Part shown: one piece after another, positions 19,751-27,591 of the stretch | Position numbering within the stretch: position 1 is the first letter of the stretch | Layout: every line of letters starts with the position of its first letter | Origin: Gammaproteobacteria bacterium RIFCSPHIGHO2_12_FULL_63_22 | GTDB taxonomy: Bacteria; Pseudomonadota; Gammaproteobacteria; Xanthomonadales; Xanthomonadaceae | NCBI GenBank assembly: GCA_001801685.1 | Contig: MGYJ01000061.1 | Span: forward strand, 40,833-104,832 | Length of the DNA: 64,000 nt | Direction: 5' to 3' | Notes under the pieces: generated by a model | The model's database searches: none | Told to the model about the DNA's origin: nothing | Seen by the model: only the letters and a program-made list of their open reading frames with translations | Program-made: the position numbers and the translations under genes

Positions 19751-21049
19751 CTACTTCCAGAACGGTATGCGGTAGCGCTTGGGGTTTTCGCCACGTCGTA
19801 CCGGTGCGCCCAGGCTTATTTCGTGGCGACCACTCGCCAGGCTGGCCACCGGCAGCATCGCCAACATGCCGCGCTGGCCGCTGCCCGGGTCGGTGCTCGC
19901 CTCGAAGACGATGGCTACTGGTTTTCCATCCAGCTCGAGCGCACTGATGCGCGCGAGGCAATCCAGGCTTGCGACGGAATCGGGCGCCGACCGGTTGGCG
20001 GCCAGCACGTCCGGGCACGCTTTCTCCATCGCATGCGTATGCAGGCGCGGAATGAAGGGTACGAACAAGGGCAGATAGTCGCCCGAGGCCACGCGATCCG
20101 GAATGAAGGGCATCGGCCTGCGCTTGCCGATGTCACCGCGCAGGCTGCCATAGAAATCATTGACGACGCTGCGCCCTCCGCTGGGATCAGCCCGCGGCCA
20201 TCCGGAATCGTTGCCCAGTTGCAGGCGACCTGAATTGGCCACTGCCGAAATCATCAGGACGCCCACCACGGGGGCCATGAAGGCCGCGGCGATCAGGCCG
20301 GCCCGACGGCCGCCCTCGTGGCTCGCGAACAAGCCGACAAGCAGGTTGCCGCTGCTGTCGAGCCCAAGGCGGCGGTAGGGCCGCATGATCTGCGCCAGCA
20401 TGCGGGCGGGCCAACCGGTCGGCACAAGTCGCTTCCCCAGTTGCTGGTCCAGCAGTTGCGCGGTGAGCAAGGGAACCAGCACCGCGCCGAACACGATATA
20501 GAACGACAGTGCTGCCAGGCGGGGACCGAAGGCTGAATCGAGCAGCCACGCCACCAGCAGTCCGACCAGGGCCAGCACGACCGGCATCAACAGGATCATC
20601 GCGGCACCGAAGCCGATGCCGAACACTCGCGTGGCGCGATTGTCGGCCGCTTCGATTGCGTCAGGAATTGGCTTGGAATTACTCGTGGCGAGTGCGCGGG
20701 CCACAGGGCCCATGCGCATTTTTTCCCAGCGAATCCCGCCGGGATAGACCGAGTCCATTCCCACCAGAGCGACCCAATACGCGCGCAGGCACAAATGCAC
20801 CAGGAAGGTGGCGATCAGCGTGTACAGGACCAGGTTGCAGTAGGCCCAGGTGGCCGAGATCAGGAAGCTGAAGGCCTCCGAGCTGCCGTTGAGCAGCGGC
20901 GCGTGCACGACATCGAGCAAGGACGGCAACTGCAGCAGGCCGACGATGGTGCCGGCGGAAACGAGCAGTTCCATTTCCCACGTGGGGGTGGTCTTGCGGG
21001 ACAGGCCCGGGTCGTTCGGGTTTTCAGCTTCCGGCGTAGGTTCGGACAT
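19751..21049 (-). CDS. Uncharacterised multi-pass membrane protein
   Basis: I do not recognise the family. The 432-residue product has a short acidic N-terminus, about five or six hydrophobic segments in the first 285 residues (around 27-48, 56-90, 145-180, 185-210, 255-280), and a C-terminal part of ~150 residues without obvious membrane helices, containing RRPMPFIPDRVASGDYLPLF and a proline-rich stretch. ATG 21049 is used; the frame continues 15 codons upstream, but that part overlaps the likely promoter region. It stands alone between two terminators, convergent with pnp. No catalytic motif is visible, and its role is unknown. Confidence 0.75.
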   Translation of the reverse strand: MSEPTPEAENPNDPGLSRKTTPTWEMELLVSAGTIVGLLQLPSLLDVVHAPLLNGSSEAFSFLISATWAYCNLVLYTLIATFLVHLCLRAYWVALVGMDSVYPGGIRWEKMRMGPVARALATSNSKPIPDAIEAADNRATRVFGIGFGAAMILLMPVVLALVGLLVAWLLDSAFGPRLAALSFYIVFGAVLVPLLTAQLLDQQLGKRLVPTGWPARMLAQIMRPYRRLGLDSSGNLLVGLFASHEGGRRAGLIAAAFMAPVVGVLMISAVANSGRLQLGNDSGWPRADPSGGRSVVNDFYGSLRGDIGKRRPMPFIPDRVASGDYLPLFVPFIPRLHTHAMEKACPDVLAANRSAPDSVASLDCLARISALELDGKPVAIVFEASTDPGSGQRGMLAMLPVASLASGRHEISLGAPVRRGENPKRYRIPFWK

Positions 21050-21102
21050 GCGGATTGCCTGCGTGATCGCGTGCAATGTTAGCACCCGATCCAACCACTT
21101 CC

Positions 21103-21133
21103 AGAAAACGAACGGACCGCGAGTGCGGTCCGT
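21103..21133 (-). terminator. Intrinsic terminator of the catabolic operon
   Basis: ACGGACCGC (21112-21120), loop GAGT, GCGGTCCGT (21125-21133). On the minus strand the stem is followed by TCGTTTTC. It lies 31 bases after the permease stop and marks the end of the permease transcript. Confidence 0.75.
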
Positions 21134-21163
21134 CCGGTGACATCATGCCTGCACGAAGGGAAC

Positions 21164-22648
21164 TCAGGAATGCGATACCTTGTCGAGTTGTTCCATCGCG
21201 AATTCCTCTTCCGGCGACAGGATCAGGCGGTGCCTGCCCACCAGTGCGAAGTACACGATCCAGATCGCGAACCAGGCTGCCACCCACATCACGCCCACTG
21301 TGTAGGTCGGGTCGCCAGTCAGCTGGAAGTACAACGTGACCAGTGCAATCACCATGGTCAGCGCGGCACCGGGAACACCCAGCGGGCTGACGTAGGGCCG
21401 GGCGATGTGCGGCATCCGCCGGCGCAGCATGATGAAGCTGAGCGCCTGCATGAAGTACGAGAACATCGCGCCGAACACCGCCATGTTCAACAGGGTGCCG
21501 CCGATGACCTTGCCGCCGCGTTCCTGGCCCAGTCCGAACCACAGTGCCAGCATCACCGCCAGGGCGAGGATGCTGCCCGTGACCATCGCCACGTGCGGCG
21601 TCTTGCGCTCGCCATGGGTCAGCGACAGCCAGGGCAGGAAATATCCTGCACGACCCAGCGAAAATATCTGCCGGCCCTTTGCGAAGATGATCGTGTGGAA
21701 GCTCGCGACCAGCCCGAGCACTGCCACCAAGGCCAGCAGCTTCGCCGTGCCCTCGCCGTAGATGGCGCGGAAACCGTCGAGCAGGGGTTCACCGGAACTG
21801 CCAAGTGCGAACGATCCCACGCCCGCCACCGATGGATTCAGCCACAGGATCATGAACGCGGAAACGATCAGCGTGAACATGCCGGCGATGATGCCCTTGG
21901 GCATGTCGCGTTTCGGATCCATCGACTCCTCCGCGGCAAGCGGGAGCTGTTCGATCGCAAGGAACAGCCAGACCGCAAACGGCATCGCGGCGAGCACACC
22001 GACGTAACCCTTGGGCAGGAACGGACCATTGCCTTCCGCCAGCTCGGCCCCGTCGGCCCCGACATTCATCGCCCAGCGGGCAAAATCGATATGTCCGAAG
22101 GCGCTGAACCAGAACACGACCAGGATGGCCAGGGCCAGCAGGGTCACAACCAGCGTTACCTTGAACGACAACTCGACGCCTACAATGTTCAGGCCGACGA
22201 ATACGACGTAGAACCCGATCCACCATAGCGGTTGCATCGCGTCTGGCGTGCCGAAGATGCTGCTCATGTAACTGCCGATGAAGAACACGATGACGGCAGG
22301 CGTGAGTACGTACTCGACGTTTTCGGAAAGCCCGGTGAGGAATCCGCCCCATGGACCCATCGCACTGCGTGCGAAGGAATAGGCTGCGCCCGTATGGGGC
22401 AGGGCCGGCGACATCTCCGCGATGGAGTAGGTCAGGCCCAGGTACATGATCGCGATGATGATCGTGGCGATCAGCATGCTGCCCCAGCCGTTGGCCAAGC
22501 CCAGGTTCCATCCCGAGAAGTGGCCCGAGATGACCGCGCCCACGCCCAGCGCCCAGAGCGACCAGACTCCCGCGTAGCGCCTCAATCCCCGTTTTTCGAA
22601 ATATCCCTGGTCAACCTTGGTGTAACTGACACTCGATGGTTTTGCCAT
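21164..22648 (-). CDS. APC-superfamily permease, ethanolamine-permease type
   Basis: Cytoplasmic-membrane transporter (494 aa, about 12 transmembrane helices) of the amino acid/polyamine/organocation superfamily. The sequence resembles the ethanolamine permease group, with GVGAVISGHFSGWNLGLANG in helix 1 and EQLPLAAEESMDPKRDMPKG after the middle helices. ATG 22648 has a GGAGCGGGG ribosome site. It is the last gene of the minus-strand cluster, 90 bases after the alcohol dehydrogenase and separated from it by a hairpin. The neighbours suggest uptake of ethanolamine or a similar amino alcohol; substrate identity rests on recalled resemblance and context. Confidence 0.8.
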   Translation of the reverse strand: MAKPSSVSYTKVDQGYFEKRGLRRYAGVWSLWALGVGAVISGHFSGWNLGLANGWGSMLIATIIIAIMYLGLTYSIAEMSPALPHTGAAYSFARSAMGPWGGFLTGLSENVEYVLTPAVIVFFIGSYMSSIFGTPDAMQPLWWIGFYVVFVGLNIVGVELSFKVTLVVTLLALAILVVFWFSAFGHIDFARWAMNVGADGAELAEGNGPFLPKGYVGVLAAMPFAVWLFLAIEQLPLAAEESMDPKRDMPKGIIAGMFTLIVSAFMILWLNPSVAGVGSFALGSSGEPLLDGFRAIYGEGTAKLLALVAVLGLVASFHTIIFAKGRQIFSLGRAGYFLPWLSLTHGERKTPHVAMVTGSILALAVMLALWFGLGQERGGKVIGGTLLNMAVFGAMFSYFMQALSFIMLRRRMPHIARPYVSPLGVPGAALTMVIALVTLYFQLTGDPTYTVGVMWVAAWFAIWIVYFALVGRHRLILSPEEEFAMEQLDKVSHS

Positions 22649-22693
22649 GATCCCCGCTCCCGATCTGCAATGGCCCCGTTCCCCTCGAATGCC

Positions 22694-22724
22694 GCCTTCG
22701 TCGTGGAGCCTGTCCGACGAAGGC
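22694..22724. repeat. Perfect inverted repeat between dehydrogenase and permease
   Basis: GCCTTCGTCG (22694-22703) and CGACGAAGGC (22715-22724) form a 10-bp stem with an 11-base loop. No T run follows on either strand, so it is not a classical terminator. It may stabilise the upstream mRNA or reduce expression of the permease. Confidence 0.6.
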
Positions 22725-22738
22725 CGTGAATCGAATGC

Positions 22739-23899
22739 TCAGATGTCTCCCGCCTGCGCCGCATCGAATATCGAACGGATGCCGGCAAGGTCGAGACTGC
22801 GCGGATTGCCGCCCGCCGACGGATCGGCCAAGGCCATCTGCACGACCAGGTCCGCGCGCCGGTCATCCACGCCCAGGTCCGCGAGCGTGTGCGGCACGCC
22901 CAGGTCGCGGCGCAATTCCAGGATGAAGGCGAGGAAGCCATCGAAGTCAGGTTGCGACAGCCCAAGGTAGGCGGCCAGTCGCGTGATGCGCGCTTCGATT
23001 GCCTCGCGATTGAACTTGAGCACGTAGGGCATGAAGGTCGCATTGGTCATGCCGTGGTGCGTGTCGTAGAGCGCGCCGACCGGATGCGACAGTGCATGCA
23101 TCCCGCCGAGGCCTTTCTGGAATGCAGTCGCGCCCATCGCTGCCGCAGCCATCATGTCCGAGCGTGCATCCAGGTCGTCCGGCGAATTCACCGCGCGGGG
23201 CAGGGCGCTCGCGATCAGGCGCATGCCTTCCACGGCAATGCCGTCGGCCATCGGATGGAAGCCGGGCGCGCAATAGGCTTCGAGGCAGTGCGACAACGCA
23301 TCCATGCCGGTACCCACGGTAATTTTTGCCGGCATGCCGACGGTCAGCGCGGGATCGCAGATAACCACCTTCGGCATCATCTTCGGATGGAAGATGATGC
23401 GCTTGGTGTGGGTGCGGTCATCGGTGATGACGCCGGCGCGCCCCACTTCCGATCCCGTGCCCGCGGTCGTTGGCACCGCGATGACGGGAGCGATGCCGTC
23501 GGGGTCGGCGCGCGTCCACCAGTCGCCGATGTCCTCGAAATCCCAGACCGGTCGTGATTGACCGCTCATGAAGGCAATGAGTTTTCCCATGTCCAGGCCG
23601 CTGCCGCCACCGAAGGCGACGACGCCGTCGTGCCCGCCGTCGCGGTAGGCCTGCAGCCCGTCGCGCAAGTTGGATTCGACTGGATTGGGCTTCAGGTCTG
23701 AAAACATTGCGACGCCCAAGCCGGCTGCCCGCAGCGATTCGATTGCGGCCAGGGTGATCGGCGCGTGCGCGAGGCCGCTGTCCGTCACCAACAGTGGACG
23801 ATGGATACCGTGTGCCTTGCAGTTGTCCGCCAGTTCGCTGATGCGGCCGGCGCCGAATCGGATCGTGGTTGGGTAATTCCAGTTGGCTGACGGAGGCAT
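22739..23899 (-). CDS. Iron-containing (group III) alcohol dehydrogenase
   Basis: NAD(P)-dependent alcohol dehydrogenase of the Fe-ADH family (386 aa). Visible features: cofactor motif GGGSGLDMGK (97-106); VPTTAGTGSE (142-151); and the metal ligands of the family at Asp200, His204 (in GTGMDALSHCLEAY), His272 (ALSHPVGA) and His282 (DTHHG). It lies four bases after the aldehyde dehydrogenase stop, so the two are in one operon. In the predicted pathway it oxidises the hydroxyl group of a gamma-glutamyl amino alcohol such as gamma-glutamylethanolamide to the aldehyde. A plain alcohol substrate is the alternative. Confidence 0.9.
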   Translation of the reverse strand: MPPSANWNYPTTIRFGAGRISELADNCKAHGIHRPLLVTDSGLAHAPITLAAIESLRAAGLGVAMFSDLKPNPVESNLRDGLQAYRDGGHDGVVAFGGGSGLDMGKLIAFMSGQSRPVWDFEDIGDWWTRADPDGIAPVIAVPTTAGTGSEVGRAGVITDDRTHTKRIIFHPKMMPKVVICDPALTVGMPAKITVGTGMDALSHCLEAYCAPGFHPMADGIAVEGMRLIASALPRAVNSPDDLDARSDMMAAAAMGATAFQKGLGGMHALSHPVGALYDTHHGMTNATFMPYVLKFNREAIEARITRLAAYLGLSQPDFDGFLAFILELRRDLGVPHTLADLGVDDRRADLVVQMALADPSAGGNPRSLDLAGIRSIFDAAQAGDI

Positions 23900-23903
23900 G
23901 GAT

Positions 23904-25295
23904 TCAGATCTCGTGGCGAAGGTGGAATGACTTGGGGCGGGTCAGTGTTTCGTAGCCCACGCGCGAAAGCGTGGCGCCTCGCCCGGTATTCTTGACGCCC
24001 GTCCAGGCGAGCGCCGGATCGAGCGCGTCGCAGCGATTCATGAAGACGGTGCCCGTGGCGATGCGGTCGCCGATTCGTTCGGCGGCCTCCAGGTCCATGG
24101 TCCAGATGGATGCGGTGAGGCCGAATTCGCTGTCGTTCATCAGCGCAATCGCTTCCTCGTCGTCATCCACCGCCATGATGCCGACCACGGGGCCGAAGCT
24201 CTCGTCGCGCATCACCGACATGCCATGGTCCACGTCCACCAACACCTGCGGCGCGAGGTACGCCGAACCCGGCCGGTCGGCGGGGAAGTCGGCGGGGTCG
24301 ATCAACGCGCGCGCGCCCATGGCGACTGCGTCGCTGATCTGGCGGCGAACGAATTCCGCCGCAGACTGCTTGATCACCGGCCCGAGAGTCGTCGCTTCGT
24401 TCAAGGGGCTGCCGAGTACGTACTGGCGGGTGAGTGTGACGAAGCGATCGACGAATTCCGGATAGACGCTTCGATGCACGTAGATTCGCTCGATGCCGCA
24501 ACAGCTTTGCCCTGAGTTGAAGAAGCTGCCATCAACCAGGTTCTCGACGCTGTGGGCGAGATCGGCGTCGCTGCGTACGTAGGCCGGATCCTTGCCGCCC
24601 AGTTCCAGGCCCAGGCCCAGGAAGTGACCGGAGGCCGCGGCTTCCATCGCCCGACCGCCGGCGACGGAGCCGGTGAAGTTGACCTGTTGCACGCGGCCCG
24701 AACCGATGATGGCGGCGGTCTGGCCGTGGTCGAGCACGAGGTTCTTGAACAGTCCCTCGGGGAGTTTCGCAAGCCGGAATGCTTCGGCAAAACGCTCGCC
24801 CACCAGCAGCGTCTGCGTGGCGTGCTTGAGGATGACGCTGTTGCCTGCCATCAGGGCGGGGATGATCGAGTTAACCGCCGTCAGGTAGGGGTAGTTCCAT
24901 GGTGCGATGACGAGCACGGTGCCGAGCGGCTCGCGCTTGATGAGGCGATGGAAGCCCGGCTTCGGCCCGGGATCGATCGCGGCGAGTGCTTCCGGCGCGA
25001 TGGCAATCATGTAGCGCGCGCGTTCCTCGAAGCCGCGCAATTCGCCTGCGCCGTAGCGAACCGGTCGGCCCATCTGCCAGGCCAGTTCAGGCACGATCTG
25101 GTCGCGCATGGACGACATCGCGTCGACCGCCGCAGTACAGAAGGCCGCGCGTTCCGACAGTGGACGACGTTTCCATTCCGCCTGCGCGGCCGCCGCGGCC
25201 TCCAGTGCCGCGTCCACTTCGCTTTCGAAGGCATTGCGTCGTTCGACGTAAACCAGGCCGTCCACGGGTGAGACAAGTTGTACCTGTGTGCTCAT
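23904..25295 (-). CDS. NAD(P)-dependent aldehyde dehydrogenase
   Basis: Aldehyde dehydrogenase superfamily enzyme (463 aa). Catalytic Cys265 is in SGQSCCG, the general base Glu231 in LELGGKDP, and Asn133 in APWNYPY; all key residues are present. The N-terminal ~100 residues are shorter than in many relatives, giving a succinate-semialdehyde-dehydrogenase-like size. Seven bases separate it from the ligase gene upstream. In context it would oxidise the aldehyde made by the neighbouring Fe-ADH to a carboxylate, yielding for example gamma-glutamylglycine. It could also act on free aldehydes; the sequence alone does not decide. Confidence 0.9.
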   Translation of the reverse strand: MSTQVQLVSPVDGLVYVERRNAFESEVDAALEAAAAAQAEWKRRPLSERAAFCTAAVDAMSSMRDQIVPELAWQMGRPVRYGAGELRGFEERARYMIAIAPEALAAIDPGPKPGFHRLIKREPLGTVLVIAPWNYPYLTAVNSIIPALMAGNSVILKHATQTLLVGERFAEAFRLAKLPEGLFKNLVLDHGQTAAIIGSGRVQQVNFTGSVAGGRAMEAAASGHFLGLGLELGGKDPAYVRSDADLAHSVENLVDGSFFNSGQSCCGIERIYVHRSVYPEFVDRFVTLTRQYVLGSPLNEATTLGPVIKQSAAEFVRRQISDAVAMGARALIDPADFPADRPGSAYLAPQVLVDVDHGMSVMRDESFGPVVGIMAVDDDEEAIALMNDSEFGLTASIWTMDLEAAERIGDRIATGTVFMNRCDALDPALAWTGVKNTGRGATLSRVGYETLTRPKSFHLRHEI

Positions 25296-25302
25296 TCTGT
25301 CC

Positions 25303-26673
25303 TCAATAGCGCTCGAAACCGCGGCGCAATTCCCAGTCGGTCACGCGGCGGTCGTACTCCAGTTGTTCCCAGTCGGAGGTGTGGGCGTAGTGGTCTATCA
25401 CTTCGTCGCCGAAGGCCGCACGCAACATGGCCGAACTTCGCATCGCCGCCGTCGCTTCGCGCAGGGTCTTCGGCACTTCGGGCAGCGCCTCGCCGTAATA
25501 CGCATCGCCCTCGAACGGCGCATCGAGTGAGAGTTTTTCATCGATGCCGGCCAGGCCCGCGGCGATGAGTGCGGCGAAGGCGAGGTAGGGGTTGAGGTCG
25601 GCGCCGCCGATGCGGCATTCGATGCGGATGCCCTTGCTGCCTTCGGCGCAGAGCCGGAAGCCTGCGGTCCGGTTGTCCCGGCTCCAGATCGCACGCGTCG
25701 GCGCAAACGTGCCGACCTGGAATCGCTTGTACGAGTTGATGTAAGGCGCGAGGAAGCCCGTGATATGGCTGGCGTACTTGAGCTGGCCTGCCACCCACGA
25801 ACGCATCAGCGCCGACATGCCGAACTCCGCCTCGGGTGCGAAGAACAAGGGCTTGGCGCCATCGCGGTCCCATAGTGAGTTGTGGATGTGGCTGCTGGAG
25901 CCGGCCAGGTCGTATCGCCACTTGGCCATGAAGGTGATCGACTTGCCCTGCAGCAGTGCGATTTCCTTGCAAGCATGCTTGATGATGGCGTGCCGGTCGG
26001 CCATCTCGAGCGCCTCGCAGTAACGCACGTTGATTTCTTCCTGGCCCGGGCCCCATTCACCCTTGGAATTTTCCACGGGTATGCCGGCAGCCTGCAGGTG
26101 CTTGCGAATCGCGCGCATCACCGGCTCTTCGCGGGTGGTCTGCAGGATGTTGTAGTCCTCGATGTAATAGCCGGCCGTCTTGGGCTTCTGGTAATTCTTC
26201 TCGTGGATGTCCTCGTAGCTTTCGTTGAAGAGATAGAACTCAAGCTCGGACGCGAACATGCCCGTGTAACCGCGGTCGGCCAGTCGCGCGACCTGCTTCT
26301 TGAGGATGCCGCGCGGGCTGTGCGGCAAGTCGTGGCCGTGGTGGTCCTGCACGTCGCACAGGACCAGCGCGGTATTTTCCAGCCAGCCGACACGGCGCAG
26401 CGTCGCCATGTCCGGCTTCAGCACGAAGTCGCCGTAGCCCTTGGTCCAGCTGGCGGCGGCGTAGCCGGGCACCGGTTCCATGTCGATGTCGTTGGCCAGC
26501 AGGTAATTGCAGCAATGGGTTTCCTCGTGGCCGCTGTCGAGGAAGTATTCCGCCTGGAAGCGCTTGCCGACCAATCGCCCCTGCATGTCCACCATGCAGG
26601 CGAGCACCGTATCGATGCTTCCCGCGGCCACGTCGATTCGCAGTTGTTCCATCGTGTATGAAGGTGAAGTCAT
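25303..26673 (-). CDS. Glutamine-synthetase-like gamma-glutamyl-amine ligase
   Basis: ATP-dependent ligase of the GS family (456 aa), more like the gamma-glutamylpolyamine/gamma-glutamylethanolamide synthetases (PuuA, GlnA4) than housekeeping GlnA. Visible motifs: ASELEFYLF with the first metal glutamates, EWGPGQEEINVRY, GSSSHIHNSLW (the ATP-loop region), NSYKRFQVGTFAPTRAIWSR, and RIECRIGGADLNPYLAFAAL. The adenylylation-site sequence of GlnA is absent. ATG 26673 has an AGGA ribosome site and lies 17 bases after the hydrolase gene. Predicted role: coupling of an amine to the gamma-carboxyl of glutamate as the first catabolic step. The exact amine is unproven. Confidence 0.88.
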   Translation of the reverse strand: MTSPSYTMEQLRIDVAAGSIDTVLACMVDMQGRLVGKRFQAEYFLDSGHEETHCCNYLLANDIDMEPVPGYAAASWTKGYGDFVLKPDMATLRRVGWLENTALVLCDVQDHHGHDLPHSPRGILKKQVARLADRGYTGMFASELEFYLFNESYEDIHEKNYQKPKTAGYYIEDYNILQTTREEPVMRAIRKHLQAAGIPVENSKGEWGPGQEEINVRYCEALEMADRHAIIKHACKEIALLQGKSITFMAKWRYDLAGSSSHIHNSLWDRDGAKPLFFAPEAEFGMSALMRSWVAGQLKYASHITGFLAPYINSYKRFQVGTFAPTRAIWSRDNRTAGFRLCAEGSKGIRIECRIGGADLNPYLAFAALIAAGLAGIDEKLSLDAPFEGDAYYGEALPEVPKTLREATAAMRSSAMLRAAFGDEVIDHYAHTSDWEQLEYDRRVTDWELRRGFERY

Positions 26674-26690
26674 TGCTGGTTCCTGGCTGG

Positions 26691-27527
26691 TCAGCGGGTG
26701 GTTGCAATTTCGCGCAAGGCCGACTCGAGTGTCCTGCGCAATGTCTGGGCCCAACGTTTTCGCGAATCGGCATCGTCGAGCAAATCGTTGCGGACCTCGA
26801 TCATTGCGCCGCGCAGTCCGCGCGCCTCGCCATGCCGTTCCAGGCTGTGGTACACGCCGTCCTGCGGGCCGTAGGGAAGGTTGTCGCCGATGCAGAGCCC
26901 GGGTTCGGCGCGCAGCGCAGCCAGAAGGGCGTCCGCGAGGGAGCGGTCATTTCGCGAGATGACGCCGACGTGCCAGGGCCGGTCAAAGCCGTGATAGCGC
27001 GGGGTGAAAGAATGGATGGACACCACGCAGGTCGGCAGGCCCGACGCGATGCGGCGATCCACCAGGGCATCGAGTTCGGCATGGAACGGGGCGTAGATTC
27101 GTTGTTGCCGCAGTTCGCGTTGCGAAGGGTCCATCCCGACGTTGCCGGGTATCACCGTGCCTTCGCTGGTCTCGACGATCGAGTCCGTAGCGCCAATCGG
27201 GCGGTTCAAATCCAGCAGGAGTCGCGAATACGTAGCGTGCACGAGCGGTGCGTCGAGCATCCCCGACAGATCGCTGGCCAGTTCCAGCGCGCCGATGTCC
27301 CAGGCGATGTGCCTGAGTTGGTCCTGCGGCGAAAGTCCCAGCGCACCGAAGGAGTCGGGAATGAACCGGCTGGCGTGTTCGCAGATAAGGACGATCGGCC
27401 CGCGACCGTGCAGGTTCAACACCGCCACCGGCGAGTCGTTCAATGCCACTTCGGTCTTGGCGGGCTGGGGGGCGATGGCAGTATTTCCAGAAAACCTGTT
27501 GTAATAATTATTACATCGGTGTTTCAT
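26691..27527 (-). CDS. N-formylglutamate amidohydrolase-family hydrolase
   Basis: Zinc-dependent amidohydrolase fold of the FGase/HutG type (278 aa from ATG 27527). Motifs: VLICEHASRFIP (residues ~46-57), AWDIGA, LLLDLNRPIG, VVSIHSFTPRYHG and MIEVRNDLL. There are no other hut genes nearby. It is the first gene of the catabolic operon, so a role in the last step (splitting a gamma-glutamyl amino acid into glutamate plus amino acid) is plausible, since that too is hydrolysis of an N-acyl amino acid. The start is uncertain: codons 5-10 run through the palindrome at 27500-27515, and no ribosome site is seen. GTG 27449 is an alternative. Confidence 0.82.
   Translation of the reverse strand: MKHRCNNYYNRFSGNTAIAPQPAKTEVALNDSPVAVLNLHGRGPIVLICEHASRFIPDSFGALGLSPQDQLRHIAWDIGALELASDLSGMLDAPLVHATYSRLLLDLNRPIGATDSIVETSEGTVIPGNVGMDPSQRELRQQRIYAPFHAELDALVDRRIASGLPTCVVSIHSFTPRYHGFDRPWHVGVISRNDRSLADALLAALRAEPGLCIGDNLPYGPQDGVYHSLERHGEARGLRGAMIEVRNDLLDDADSRKRWAQTLRRTLESALREIATTR
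27500..27515. promoter_or_regulatory. 16-bp palindrome, probable RpiR-family operator
   Basis: TGTAATAATTATTACA is a perfect palindrome, and its AT-rich sequence stands out in this GC-rich DNA. It lies between the hydrolase and rpiR start regions. The half-site TGTAAT matches the operator pattern of HexR, an RpiR-family repressor (TGTAATTxxATTACA type). This makes it the best candidate binding site for the adjacent regulator, possibly acting as a block just downstream of the catabolic promoter. A TTGACA hexamer on the minus strand at 27572-27567 could be the -35, but no good -10 follows it. Confidence 0.7.
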
Positions 27528-27591
27528 GTCACTTGCGGTGTTAAAGCTCTAACAATCCGTTCAGGTTGTCAAGTTCATTGATGGAGCGACG

